64,000 nt of DNA, from positions 124,001 through 188,000 of the forward strand of contig NVWU01000010.1 in the NCBI GenBank assembly GCA_002733765.1, given 5' to 3'. A program made the position numbers and the translations under genes. Shown here piece by piece: positions 28,549 through 37,814 of the stretch. The first letter of the stretch is position 1; each line of letters opens with the position of its first letter. Below the pieces are notes generated by a model that saw only the letters and a program-made list of their open reading frames with translations, searched no databases and was not told where the DNA came from. This DNA comes from Colwellia sp. (GTDB lineage Bacteria > Pseudomonadota > Gammaproteobacteria > Enterobacterales > Alteromonadaceae).

Positions 28549-30906
28549 TTACTTCGCATTTTTACGTGCGTTTTTACCAGGACGTTTTTTGCGTGCACTA
28601 CGCTTTTTAGCTTTGCTTTTTTCTTTTTGAGGCGCAGTAGCTTTACTGCTTGATGACTTCTTGGGCTTTTTATTTGGTGTTTGTGATTTATTATCACCCA
28701 CTGATTGCATAGTAAGATCTATTTTCTTTTCGTCTAAATTTACCGCCGCAACTTGTACCGTAACCACATCACCAACGCGGTATTTAACACCACTATTTTC
28801 GCCTGTTAAGCACATACGTACATCATCATAATGATAATAATCACGACCAAGCGCAGTAATATGTACCAAACCTTCAATATGTAAATCTTGTAAGCGAACA
28901 AAAAGGCCAAAATTAGTCACGGTACTGATAACACCAGTAAAGTTATCACCGACATGATCTTGCATAAACTCACACTTAAGCCAATCACTAACATCACGAG
29001 TCGCCTCATCAGCTCTGCGCTCTGTCATGGAGCAATGTTCACCTAACTCAATAACTTCTTCAAGTTTATAATCATATAAACCCGCATTAGCAGCGACTGT
29101 TTCATTTGAGCTAAGCTGCTGTTGAAGAATACTTTTGATCACCCTATGTACGACAAGATCAGGATAACGACGAATAGGTGAAGTAAAATGACTATAAGAT
29201 TGCAGTGCTAAACCAAAATGTCCAAGGTTATCACTTTGATAAACCGCTTGGCGCATTGAACGCAATAACATAGTTTGGATAAGCTCTTGATCAGGGCGAT
29301 TTGCCACTTTTGCTAAAATATCACAATAATCTTTCGGTTCAGGTTCTTCTCTCTTAGGTAGGGAGATACCGAGTTCAGACAAGTAACTGACAAAATTATT
29401 ATATTTATCTTCGCTTGGTTTGTCGTGTACTCGAAATAACCCTGGTTTTTTATTTTTTTCAATAAATTTAGCCGTGGCAACATTGGCTAAAATCATACAT
29501 TCTTCAATGATTTTATGAGCGTCATTACGGATAAGCGGCACTACGCTTTCTATTTTTTTCTCCTTATTAAAGAGAAAAAGTGATTCTTCTGTTTCAAAGG
29601 CAATGGCACCACGCTTACTACGCGCATCACTTAATGACAAATACATATTTTTAAGGTTTTCTAAATCCGGCACTAATGCTTGATATTCAGTTCTTAATAT
29701 CTCATCACCATCTAATATTTTAGCGACTTTACTGTAGGTAAAGCGTGCATGTGAGCGCATGACGGCCGGATAAAATTTACTTCCTGATAATTTTCCTGCG
29801 GCACTTACCGTCATTTCGCACACCATACAGAGACGATCAACATCAGGATTTAAAGAGCATAAACCATTGGACAGTTTTTCTGGTAACATTGGAATAACTT
29901 GGCTAGGAAAGTAAACAGAATTACCACGAGAAATAGCTTCATCATCCAGTGCACTACCGTGACGAACATAATAACTAACATCAGCAATAGCAACCCACAG
30001 ACGCCAACCACCTGATTTTTTTGGTTCACAGTATACCGCATCATCAAAATCACGCGCATCGTCACCATCAATTGTTACCAGTGGTAGCATTCTGAGATCT
30101 TTACGCGGTAATTTTGCTGACTCTTCAACTTCATTACTAATACAAGCCGATTCTGCTTGAACATCATGAGAAAACTGATGAGGTAAATCATGTGCTCGCA
30201 AGGCTATTTCAATCTCCATACCTGGCGCCATATGATCACCTAAAACTTCAATCACATTACCAATAGCAAGTGAACGTTTTGTTGGTCTCTGTACTAAATC
30301 AACTACCACCATTTGACCATGGCGCGCACCTAATTTTGCTTTGGGGTCAATTAAAATTTCTTGTTTTATTTTAGTGTCTTCTGGTACTACCGAACAAACA
30401 TGATGATCAACATAAAAACGTCCGACAATAGGCGCTTTTCTCGGTTCAATCACCTCTAAAATTTTAACTTCTTTACGACCTTTTCGATCCGAACGATCAA
30501 CCAAAATAGCTTGAACGATATCGCCATGAAATACTCGTTTCATTTCATGCGAAGAGATATAAAAATCTTTACCTCGTTTGTCTTTTTGAGCAGGATCATC
30601 AGGTGAAAAAAAGCCAAAGCCATCTCTATGACCAATAACTTTTCCTGTTACCAAACTGCTTTCTTCTGGTATTGCGTATTGTTTGAATTTATTAAAAATT
30701 AACTGGCCACTATTTTCCATCGCACGTAAACGACGCTTCAAACCAACCAGTAAATGGTCTTCTTGATATTTTAATATTTTCGCTAGGGCGTTATATGTTG
30801 GCGGAGGTGAATTTTTTTCAATAATAGAGAGTAATAGTTCACGAGATGCTACTGGTTTCTCATATTTTTTTGCTTCGCGTTTAGCGTGGGGATCTTTAAA
30901 AGTCAC
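28549..30906 (-). CDS. rnr: ribonuclease R
   Basis: 785 aa 3'-5' exoribonuclease that degrades structured RNA. HTH-like N-terminus, two cold-shock domains (GHRDGFGFFSPDD), RNB catalytic domain with the metal-binding Asp cluster in TIDGDDARDFDDAVYC, C-terminal S1 domain (GVISTVTNFGLFVRL) and a Lys/Arg-rich tail (about 730-785). The start is GTG, matching the E. coli N-terminus (KDPHAKREAKKYEKP). Cold-induced in many species, consistent with a psychrophilic host if that is what this is. Confidence 0.97.
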   Translation of the reverse strand: MTFKDPHAKREAKKYEKPVASRELLLSIIEKNSPPPTYNALAKILKYQEDHLLVGLKRRLRAMENSGQLIFNKFKQYAIPEESSLVTGKVIGHRDGFGFFSPDDPAQKDKRGKDFYISSHEMKRVFHGDIVQAILVDRSDRKGRKEVKILEVIEPRKAPIVGRFYVDHHVCSVVPEDTKIKQEILIDPKAKLGARHGQMVVVDLVQRPTKRSLAIGNVIEVLGDHMAPGMEIEIALRAHDLPHQFSHDVQAESACISNEVEESAKLPRKDLRMLPLVTIDGDDARDFDDAVYCEPKKSGGWRLWVAIADVSYYVRHGSALDDEAISRGNSVYFPSQVIPMLPEKLSNGLCSLNPDVDRLCMVCEMTVSAAGKLSGSKFYPAVMRSHARFTYSKVAKILDGDEILRTEYQALVPDLENLKNMYLSLSDARSKRGAIAFETEESLFLFNKEKKIESVVPLIRNDAHKIIEECMILANVATAKFIEKNKKPGLFRVHDKPSEDKYNNFVSYLSELGISLPKREEPEPKDYCDILAKVANRPDQELIQTMLLRSMRQAVYQSDNLGHFGLALQSYSHFTSPIRRYPDLVVHRVIKSILQQQLSSNETVAANAGLYDYKLEEVIELGEHCSMTERRADEATRDVSDWLKCEFMQDHVGDNFTGVISTVTNFGLFVRLQDLHIEGLVHITALGRDYYHYDDVRMCLTGENSGVKYRVGDVVTVQVAAVNLDEKKIDLTMQSVGDNKSQTPNKKPKKSSSSKATAPQKEKSKAKKRSARKKRPGKNARKNAK

Positions 30907-30999
30907 AATAATCAGATGTTTTTAATAGTTTAATTACTTTGCAGTATACCACAAACTCTCATTTCATCACGATTAAGCCTACATAAATATTTCAACATA

Positions 31000-31620
31000 T
31001 TAATTGGTATAACGAGTACTTTTCGCCGCACGAACCACTTTTTCAGGCATTTTATCTGCAAGTTGTAACAATAAGTGAGTGATTTTTTTATGCGTTGCTT
31101 TATCATCAGTGACTGCGTGATGCAATTGAGAGTATAGCGCTGGATAATCTAGGGGGCTACCATGGCCTTGCTGATATATTGATGCTAAACGCATTTGAGC
31201 GGCAAGATTATTCATAGCGGCGGCAGTTTTAAGAAAAAGAAGTGCTTGCTCCATGTCAACCTGCATAAACTTACCAATATGATAATAGCGCCCTATTTGC
31301 TCTATCCCTTCAACCAATCCTTGATCTGCCGCCAAACGCATATAATACAAACCTAGGGCAATATCCTTTTTTACACAAACACCATAAGCGAGCATATCAC
31401 CCCATAAAAATTGATAAGAGGGCTTTTTAGCTTTAATAGCACGTGCTTCAATATCCTGCACTAATTGACATTCATCTAGCACTACTTGGCTTAAATGTTT
31501 ATTTTCTTTAATTAAATTTAACAACTGATCATCAGTATAAATTTGCACAGCAGTCAAGGTTTGTCCTTTAACAACTAAAGGTAAAAAAGACATAAAGATA
31601 ATGAAAAGTACAATACGCAT
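31000..31620 (-). CDS. motX: sodium-driven flagellar motor protein MotX
   Basis: 206 aa exported protein (signal MRIVLFIIFMSFLPLVVKG) with Sel1-like repeats: LGLYYMRLAADQGLVEGIEQ and the following YYHIGKFMQVDMEQALLFLK unit. The start of the mature part, VQIYTDDQLLNLIKENKHL, then DDECQLVQDIEARA-like residues and YQFLWGDMLAYGVCV, are MotX specific. MotX with MotY forms the T ring that holds PomA/PomB stators in polar sodium-driven motors. motX beside rnr is also the order in Vibrio. The last codons ACC AAT TAA lie in an ATACCAATT repeat motif. Confidence 0.9.
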   Translation of the reverse strand: MRIVLFIIFMSFLPLVVKGQTLTAVQIYTDDQLLNLIKENKHLSQVVLDECQLVQDIEARAIKAKKPSYQFLWGDMLAYGVCVKKDIALGLYYMRLAADQGLVEGIEQIGRYYHIGKFMQVDMEQALLFLKTAAAMNNLAAQMRLASIYQQGHGSPLDYPALYSQLHHAVTDDKATHKKITHLLLQLADKMPEKVVRAAKSTRYTN

Positions 31621-31760
31621 ATCAATCCCAAAATTCAGATAGTAAAAACGAAGAAAAAACTAAAACCACAGCATTTATTTACTATCGGCAATAAAACACA
31701 AAACTAAATAATTAGTTACTGATAATAGATTAATTCCGATACTACTTCTTTGCTGATGAT

Positions 31761-31904
31761 TTATCTATGCAATTTAAACACCACAAAAACAACCGTTGCT
31801 AATAACATAAAATTAAATAATACCGACCAACATAATTTGTTTAATGGCAAAAAAATAGCTAGTATCATACGGGTAATACCAATTGGTATAATAATCCATA
31901 ACAT
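31761..31904 (-). CDS. possible small two-helix membrane protein
   Basis: 47 aa from the ATG at 31904 (an ATG at 31946 would add 14): MLWIIIPIGITRMILAIFLP then a loop NKLCW and a second hydrophobic helix LFNFMLLATVVFVVFKLHR. The two-helix pattern is unlike a shadow frame. No good RBS is visible. The opposite strand reads as a polar, Asn-rich frame and is probably the shadow. No function is assigned. Confidence 0.3.
   Translation of the reverse strand: MLWIIIPIGITRMILAIFLPLNKLCWSVLFNFMLLATVVFVVFKLHR
31876..31889. repeat. perfect ATACCAATTGGTAT palindrome
   Basis: A 14-base perfect palindrome in the gap between motX and the HD-GYP gene, the core of the dispersed ATACCAATT repeat seen elsewhere in the window. 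It overlaps the possible small membrane ORF. Confidence 0.6.
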
Positions 31905-31928
31905 TGAAGTTAATTGGTCACAAATCAA

Positions 31929-33101
31929 ATGATTATAGAAAAGCAACTTACCGACTTAAATATCGGTCATTATGTTACAAAAATTGCTAAACAAAACGGT
32001 AGCTTTTCATTAGGTACACCGGGACACATTAAAAGTGACAAAGTAATTAATCGCCTAAAAAGTAAAAAAGTTATTTCGGTATTCATTGATGAAAGTAAAA
32101 CCATTCCTAAGCCTGCCTCAATAAAAAACACAGATAACAGTACAAAAGACAGGGCAACAATAAAAGCCGAAATTAAAAATGCCAAAGCCATATTTAACGA
32201 ATCAAAGAACATTCAAAAAGAACTGTTCACACAAGCACTGAGTGGTATGACCATTGATTTAGGGCCAGTTATCGAGGTAACTAACAAATCTGTCGATGCA
32301 ATTTTCAATAATCCTGATTCTTTAGCCTGTATGGTAAATATTCGTGAAAAAAATGAATATTTATTAGAGCATTCTGTGGCGGTGGCTGTATATATTACCA
32401 TTTTTGCTCATCACTTAAAAATGAGTAAAGAGGTTGTGAAACAGCTTAGTGTGGGTGCTTTTTTACATGATATTGGCAAAATTAAAATCCCTGATAAGGT
32501 GTTAAATAAACCCGGCAAACTGAGTGATGAAGAGTTCATTATCATGAAAACTCATGCGAATCACTCTATTGATATCATAAAAAAAACCCCTGGCATTAGT
32601 AAGTTAAGTTTGGAGGTCGCAGCACTGCATCATGAAAAACTTAATGGTGAAGGCTATCCTTTTCAAGTTAAAGAAAAAGATATTAGTCAATATGGCCGTA
32701 TGATCGCTATTTGCGATATATTTGATGCCTTGACAGCAAATCGCGTTTATAAAGAGGGCTTTACACATAATAAAGCCTTTTCTATTTTGCGTGAATTAGC
32801 TAAAAACAATCACTTAGATATCTCCTTAGTCGATCAATTTATTCAATGTGTTGGGGTTTTCCCAATTGGTTCATTAGTACAGTTAGAATCAAAAAAATTG
32901 GCTATTGTAGAACAACGAAATAACAACTCCCCTATCAAACCTAAAGTACGCTCTTTTTATAGCGTTAATTTGAACCAATACTTAGATACCCAAGACATAG
33001 ACTTAACTGATACTAATGATTTTATTGTTAAAAGTGTAAGGGCTGAAGAATTTGATCTTGATATGAATACCATTATTAATATGTTATTAATGGAAGGCTA
33101 A
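31929..33101 (+). CDS. HD-GYP domain c-di-GMP phosphodiesterase
   Basis: 390 aa: N-terminal DUF3391-like region (about 1-110), then an HD-GYP domain with HDIGK (metal-binding HD), HANHS, HHEKLNGEGYP (HHExxxGxGYP) and DIFDALTANRVYKEG. HD-GYP enzymes degrade c-di-GMP to pGpG or GMP. No membrane segment, so cytoplasmic. ATG chosen at 31929; an upstream in-frame TTG adds five residues. The next gene, 80 bases on and same strand, encodes a GGDEF protein, so the pair can both make and remove c-di-GMP. Confidence 0.92.
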   Translation: MIIEKQLTDLNIGHYVTKIAKQNGSFSLGTPGHIKSDKVINRLKSKKVISVFIDESKTIPKPASIKNTDNSTKDRATIKAEIKNAKAIFNESKNIQKELFTQALSGMTIDLGPVIEVTNKSVDAIFNNPDSLACMVNIREKNEYLLEHSVAVAVYITIFAHHLKMSKEVVKQLSVGAFLHDIGKIKIPDKVLNKPGKLSDEEFIIMKTHANHSIDIIKKTPGISKLSLEVAALHHEKLNGEGYPFQVKEKDISQYGRMIAICDIFDALTANRVYKEGFTHNKAFSILRELAKNNHLDISLVDQFIQCVGVFPIGSLVQLESKKLAIVEQRNNNSPIKPKVRSFYSVNLNQYLDTQDIDLTDTNDFIVKSVRAEEFDLDMNTIINMLLMEG

Positions 33102-33181
33102 CACTAGTAAAAGCTTGATTATCGTTGAATAAATGTTCACAATGCCGCAGCCCCTAATTCTATAAATCGTAAAAAACAGGT

Positions 33182-34219
33182 ATGTCTACTATGTCTGAAT
33201 CCATCATCGAATTAGAGAAAAAATTAGCAAACGTTCTTGCTAATTCTCGTGCCAATGAAGCTATTGCACAAAAACTTTTTGATATAGAAACCCAAATTCT
33301 CAGCTGTAAATCAAGCCAAGAACTATTGCAACAGCTGCTTGCTTCAATAAAAGATAAGTTTAACTTAACTGGTATTTCTTTATTGTTAGCAGAACCAACA
33401 CCGCTCAGATATTTACTCAGTGGTAATATGCAAACCAATTGGCATCAAAAAAACACTCGTAATATTGACGTTAACTTACTACAGACTTTTCATCCTCAAA
33501 GAAAGCCATTTATTACTAATGATATTGATAGCATAAAAGCGATATTACCTAAAAATTTAGTTAGTCAAACCCGCTCGGTTGCATTAACACCATTAATTCT
33601 AGAGGGAGAGTTATTTGGTAGCTTATTATTTACTGACTGTGATCCAAATCGGTTTACTCCTAATTTAGGTACCTTACACTTAGAGCAACTTGCGGTTAAA
33701 GTCAGCCTTTGTTTATCAAATGCGATGATCAGAGAACAACTAGAATATATGGCCCATTATGATCGTTTGACTGGCGTGGCTAATCGACGACTAATGGAAG
33801 TATCAATCAATGAAGAGTTAATTCGTCAACGTCGTTATAACGTACCTTTTTCAGTACTATTTATTGATTGCAATAAATTCAAAAAAATTAATGATACCTA
33901 TGGGCATGACTGTGGTGACAAAGTATTGACATACGTTGCCACCCAACTACAAGAATTAATTCGTGAGAACGATAAATGTTTTCGTTATGCTGGTGATGAG
34001 TTTGTGATTACCTTAGCCAGTCAGACTTACCAAGAAGCACTATTAGCGAGTAAACGCCTAACCGATTTTTTTCAAAATAATCCAATGCCTTATCAAGGGT
34101 CTTTACTTCCCATCACAATTAGTTGCGGTGCTGCTGCTAGTGACGGTAAAAAAACAATGGATGAACTATTAAAACAAGCCGATGAACAACTTTATTTACA
34201 TAAAAAAGCAACGGCTTAA
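33182..34219 (+). CDS. DUF484/GAF-like diguanylate cyclase (AGDEF)
   Basis: 345 aa cytoplasmic protein. N-terminal helix, a GAF/DUF484-like sensor (about 40-180; LTPLILEGELFGSLLFTD) and a GGDEF domain beginning YDRLTGVANRR. The signature is RYAGDEFVITL, with Ala for the first Gly; AGDEF cyclases are known to be active. REND lies five residues before AGDEF, an intact RxxD inhibitory site, so product feedback is likely. Start at MSTMSES; an internal Met at residue 4 is close. Follows the HD-GYP gene. Convergent with erpA. Confidence 0.92.
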   Translation: MSTMSESIIELEKKLANVLANSRANEAIAQKLFDIETQILSCKSSQELLQQLLASIKDKFNLTGISLLLAEPTPLRYLLSGNMQTNWHQKNTRNIDVNLLQTFHPQRKPFITNDIDSIKAILPKNLVSQTRSVALTPLILEGELFGSLLFTDCDPNRFTPNLGTLHLEQLAVKVSLCLSNAMIREQLEYMAHYDRLTGVANRRLMEVSINEELIRQRRYNVPFSVLFIDCNKFKKINDTYGHDCGDKVLTYVATQLQELIRENDKCFRYAGDEFVITLASQTYQEALLASKRLTDFFQNNPMPYQGSLLPITISCGAAASDGKKTMDELLKQADEQLYLHKKATA

Positions 34220-34223
34220 AAAA

Positions 34224-34577
34224 CTAGATAGAAAAAGAAGAGCCACAGCCACAGGTTGTTGATGCATTGGGGTTGTTCACTACAAAACGGCTACCTTCTA
34301 AACTTTCAAGGTAATCAACTTCGCCGTCAACTAGGTATTGTAAACTCATTGGATCGATAACCATTGTTACTCCCTGTTTATCAATGGTCATATCGCCATC
34401 ATTTACTTTTTCATCAAAAGTAAAACCATACTGAAAACCCGAACAACCGCCACCAGTAACATAAACTCTAAGCTTTAATGCTGGATTTTCTTCTTCTGTG
34501 ATCAAAGACAACACTTTTTTAGCTGCTGCATCAGTGAATTTAATTGGTAATTCTGGATTTGAGATAGGATCAGACAT
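34224..34577 (-). CDS. erpA: iron-sulfur cluster insertion protein ErpA
   Basis: 117 aa A-type carrier that delivers [4Fe-4S] clusters to client enzymes. The three conserved cysteines are in [11 protein letters not shown] and TTCGCGSSF, and the N-terminus ([22 protein letters not shown]) matches ErpA rather than IscA. Clients in this window could include MoaA. The promoter carries an IscR-type site (see that entry). Convergent with the cyclase gene with only four bases between stops. Confidence 0.95.
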   Translation of the reverse strand: MSDPISNPELPIKFTDAAAKKVLSLITEEENPALKLRVYVTGGGCSGFQYGFTFDEKVNDGDMTIDKQGVTMVIDPMSLQYLVDGEVDYLESLEGSRFVVNNPNASTTCGCGSSFSI

Positions 34578-34640
34578 AGAACTCTACTTTCTACTTAAAA
34601 AAAAGGGGAAACAAAAGGGTAAACAATATAAATCTTAGTA

Positions 34641-34673
34641 ATTATCTTAAACCTGACTAATTTAGTCAAGTAT
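34641..34673 (-). promoter_or_regulatory. erpA promoter with IscR type 1 site
   Basis: Minus-strand TTGACT (34664-34669), 17-base spacer, GATAAT (34641-34646): a strong sigma-70 promoter about 65 bases before the ATG. Over the -35 lies ATACTTGACTAAATTAGTC (34655-34673), followed by AGGTTT, which fits the type 1 IscR pattern recalled as ATASYYGACTRWWWYAGTC then RRSTAT. IscR with a [2Fe-2S] cluster would repress; loss of cluster would derepress. Confidence 0.75.
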
Positions 34674-34683
34674 TATTCAGCTA

Positions 34684-35400
34684 TTACTCTAAAATCCAAG
34701 GTAATGTTTTATTAAGCTTTTGATATTTCTGCCATTTACTTTTCGTTAATATTGCTGACACCTGTATTTTTTCTGCGATAAAATCATTCGGTAAAGTAAA
34801 GTCTCCTGAAATGACTTGAAAATATTTAAAACTAAACGACACGTTTTTTCTAGTCACCATTGAAATATCAGACAAAGTTAATTGACTAGGCTTATTTGCA
34901 AAACTACCCGTTATTATTATATCGACATAACCTTTAGCATAGCGTTTTTTGAGCTGTTGCTGCACTAACGTAATTTGAAAGTTATAATGATTATAACTTT
35001 GACTCGCGGTCACTTCTACCTTATCGATCACTAAACCATTAGCTCCTTTCTCAGGTGCCATTACTTTTTCATAAAAACCTAACTGCTTTTTAACCTGATA
35101 ATGCTCATCAGCCATTTCCTGTAATGTAACTTGCGCATTTTGATTGACCAATTGTTCTATCGCTAACTCTACTTCCAACATATGAATGCGTTCAACTTGA
35201 CGCGCTTGCTCTTGATATAAGTGTTCAAGTCGGCTTTTTTGTTGTGCTAATGTGGTTGTTTGAAAGTGATGATAAAAATTACCTAACCGATAACCCGTAA
35301 ATAAACAAAGCCCCATCAATATGGCTAAAAACAATGCCGATTTAAATAATCCTAAACGCTCGATGACCACGGTAAGATTTATTTTTGCTAACCAATTCAT
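34684..35400 (-). CDS. DUF6776-type membrane-anchored coiled-coil protein
   Basis: 238 aa. Membrane helix near the N-terminus (SALFLAILMGLCLFTGY), a coiled coil (about 50-110, rich in Gln, Glu, Leu) and a beta-rich C-terminal domain (VDIIITGSFANKPSQL, ISMVTRKNVSFSFKYFQ). This fits the uncharacterised DUF6776 family that often sits beside erpA. Start at MNWLAKINL; the longer frame adds a peptide without support. Divergent from the ClC gene, 57 bases apart. No function known. Confidence 0.7.
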   Translation of the reverse strand: MNWLAKINLTVVIERLGLFKSALFLAILMGLCLFTGYRLGNFYHHFQTTTLAQQKSRLEHLYQEQARQVERIHMLEVELAIEQLVNQNAQVTLQEMADEHYQVKKQLGFYEKVMAPEKGANGLVIDKVEVTASQSYNHYNFQITLVQQQLKKRYAKGYVDIIITGSFANKPSQLTLSDISMVTRKNVSFSFKYFQVISGDFTLPNDFIAEKIQVSAILTKSKWQKYQKLNKTLPWILE

Positions 35401-35457
35401 GTGTAACGTATAATAACCCAATAAAATGATGTGAACTGACACTAATTACCAATAATA

Positions 35458-37257
35458 ATGAAACCTCTTAACGCAATAAGAAAACATTTAGCATTGCCCA
35501 AAACCTCATGGCAAATTTGTTTGCTTGCCATTATTGGTGGGTTTGCATCCGCATTATTAGTCATTTTGTTTACGCTAACTATTGAAGCAATTCAACAACT
35601 TTACCTAGTTAAGCGCGATAACTATAACACCTTAGATAAAATAAGTCGTTTTGATTTACCTATTATAGGCTCTCTGATTATTTTATTTTTTGCTTGGCTA
35701 ACCGGCTACAAATATTTAAGAACAGGCATTCCCTTTGTTTTACACCGATTAAAAGTAGCTCATGGCGTTATTCCATTAAAAAACACTTTAAATCAGTTTT
35801 TTGGTAGTGCGGTAGCACTTGCTTCTGGCTTTTCAGTTGGCAGAGAAGGACCCGCGGTACACTTAGGGGCCGCCTGTAGTAGCTATTTAGGCAGTCTATT
35901 AAAGCTTCCTCATAATAGTATTCGTACTTTATGCGCTTGTGGTATTGCCGCAGGTATAGCAGCTACCTTTAATACCCCTATTGCCGCAGTGCTTTTTGTG
36001 ATGGAAGTTATTATGCGTGAATATAAAGTGCATATTTTCATTCCCATCATGCTGGCTTCATTGGTTGGTTCTTTAGTGACTAGCTCTGTTTTTGAAATAT
36101 CACATAATTTTGAATATTTTAATAAAATTGAATTAATCCAGCTGCACTATATTCCTTTAGTGATTCTCGCCATTTTCTTAGGTTTACTTGCCGCCGCTTT
36201 CAATAAAAGCTTAGTTGGCATAATTAAACACAGTGTAAAAATACATATAGTACCAAGGCTTATGCTAGCGGCGCTAATCACTGGTAGTTTAGGCTATTTG
36301 ATTCCCGGCGCTATGGGCACAGGCACAGGTGCTATTGATGTATCTTTAGCCAACAACTGGCAAGTAGGCTTATTATTTAGTTTATTACTAGCCAAGCTTT
36401 TAATGACTACATTTGCCCTTGGCTTAGGAATTCCCGGCGGTATTATTGGCCCTATTATTAGTATTGGTGCTATTGCCGGTGCATTAAGTGGCGCATTAGT
36501 TATGCAAATTTACCCCAATGAGCATATCGGCAGTGATTTTATTTTAATGGGGATGGCTGGTTTTATGGCAGCTAGCTTAAATGCCCCCCTAGCGGCATTG
36601 TTAGCCGTTGTTGAGTTGTCTGGACAACTAGAAATAATAATACCCGCGATGATAGTAATCACCATTTCAAGCATAATTTCGGGGCAATTATTTAAAAATC
36701 GCTCAATATTCACCATGCAACTTGATGCGCAAAACCTTATTTATAGTAAACCTCCCGTCGAAAAAACTTTGCAAAAAATAGGTGTTTTGGGAGTAATGAT
36801 CGAAAAATACGAATTAGTAGAAAAAGCATCTCAACGCACGCTTGCAGGTCTTGTTGTTAGTAGTGATATTAACGTACCTGTGATTAACAAAACCATTAAA
36901 AAAGTCACTAAACATAATAATGTTGTAGAAATAGTTAATTATTACTGGGCTGAATTTAGTGAACAGATCCCCTTAGCGAGTAAATTATCGAATAAAACAG
37001 ATAACACTCACACGAGTAGCGAAACGGTTACCTATCAGGTTTCAGATAAAATGCGTTTACATAAACTCATCCCTATCTCTCATCAAGCGACATTAGCAGA
37101 GGCATACCAACTATTAATTGCCGAACGTTGTGGAGGAGTCTATGTGTATCAAAACAGTATTAACGATATTATGGGCATAGTTACCTTTGAACAAATTAGA
37201 CAATATCTTATTACTGGTAAATTAGTGATAGGAAAATTAATCCAAGTTGAGCAATAA
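35458..37257 (+). CDS. ClC-family chloride channel/antiporter with C-terminal CBS domains
   Basis: 599 aa. Family signatures along the pore: TGIPFVLHRL, GREGPAVHLGAACSSYLG (with the gating Glu), GIPGGIIGPIISIGAIAG. About 12 membrane helices. After residue about 425 come two CBS motifs, the second clear (LAEAYQLLIAERCGGVYVY, IMGIVTFEQIRQYL), which can bind adenine nucleotides and gate transport. Whether it is a channel or a Cl-/H+ exchanger is undecided; bacterial relatives with GREGP are often exchangers. It lies divergent from the DUF6776 gene. Confidence 0.92.
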   Translation: MKPLNAIRKHLALPKTSWQICLLAIIGGFASALLVILFTLTIEAIQQLYLVKRDNYNTLDKISRFDLPIIGSLIILFFAWLTGYKYLRTGIPFVLHRLKVAHGVIPLKNTLNQFFGSAVALASGFSVGREGPAVHLGAACSSYLGSLLKLPHNSIRTLCACGIAAGIAATFNTPIAAVLFVMEVIMREYKVHIFIPIMLASLVGSLVTSSVFEISHNFEYFNKIELIQLHYIPLVILAIFLGLLAAAFNKSLVGIIKHSVKIHIVPRLMLAALITGSLGYLIPGAMGTGTGAIDVSLANNWQVGLLFSLLLAKLLMTTFALGLGIPGGIIGPIISIGAIAGALSGALVMQIYPNEHIGSDFILMGMAGFMAASLNAPLAALLAVVELSGQLEIIIPAMIVITISSIISGQLFKNRSIFTMQLDAQNLIYSKPPVEKTLQKIGVLGVMIEKYELVEKASQRTLAGLVVSSDINVPVINKTIKKVTKHNNVVEIVNYYWAEFSEQIPLASKLSNKTDNTHTSSETVTYQVSDKMRLHKLIPISHQATLAEAYQLLIAERCGGVYVYQNSINDIMGIVTFEQIRQYLITGKLVIGKLIQVEQ

Positions 37258-37338
37258 ACTTGTCTCATTGGTAACGTATCAATTAACGTAATAAGTTAGT
37301 ATTAGCCCACAAAAATAAATTAAAGGAAAATTTAAATA

Positions 37339-37785
37339 ATGAACGAGTTTTTAATAAATCACATTTTATGGTTTAAAGCTTTTCATGTTATTTTTATGGT
37401 TGCTTGGTTTGCCGGTATTTTCTATTTACCTCGTTTATTTGTAAATCATGCCGAAACGTCTTCTAGAGATGTAGCAGAGCACTTGAAAGGAATGGAAAAA
37501 CGCCTACTCTATTTCATCACTCCTTTTGCTGTTTTAACGGTATTACTAGGTTTAATACTGATTTATACCTACGGTTATGCATGGTTTATCGCTGCAAAAT
37601 GGCTTCATATAAAACTCACCTTGGTTATTTTACTACTGCTATATCATGGTTATTGCTTTAAGTTAGTAAAAACATTTCAGCTAGATAACAACACCCACTC
37701 AGGAAAATTCTATCGTATTTTTAATGAAATTCCAGTGTTAGCCCTTTTCGCAGTAATTATTCTCGCTTACGTAAAACCGATTTAG
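37339..37785 (+). CDS. hemJ: protoporphyrinogen IX oxidase HemJ (UPF0093)
   Basis: 148 aa with four membrane helices. Family motifs: FHVIFMVAWFAGIFYLPRLFV with the conserved His and Lys (KAFHVI), then AKWLHIKLTLVILLLLYHG, and KFYRIFNEIPVLALF near the end. Oxidises protoporphyrinogen IX to protoporphyrin IX, using a haem-dependent mechanism coupled to the respiratory chain. RBS AAAGGAAA precedes the ATG. Another haem gene, hemL, is 3.4 kb away. Confidence 0.95.
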   Translation: MNEFLINHILWFKAFHVIFMVAWFAGIFYLPRLFVNHAETSSRDVAEHLKGMEKRLLYFITPFAVLTVLLGLILIYTYGYAWFIAAKWLHIKLTLVILLLLYHGYCFKLVKTFQLDNNTHSGKFYRIFNEIPVLALFAVIILAYVKPI

Positions 37786-37814
37786 CGTAAGCTAAAGTTA
37801 GAGGTTCAAAAGAA

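Noticed and set aside
31682..31689. GCCGATAG before motX, like a sigma-28 -10
   Set aside because: No TAAA-type -35 lies 15 bases upstream, so half the promoter is missing.
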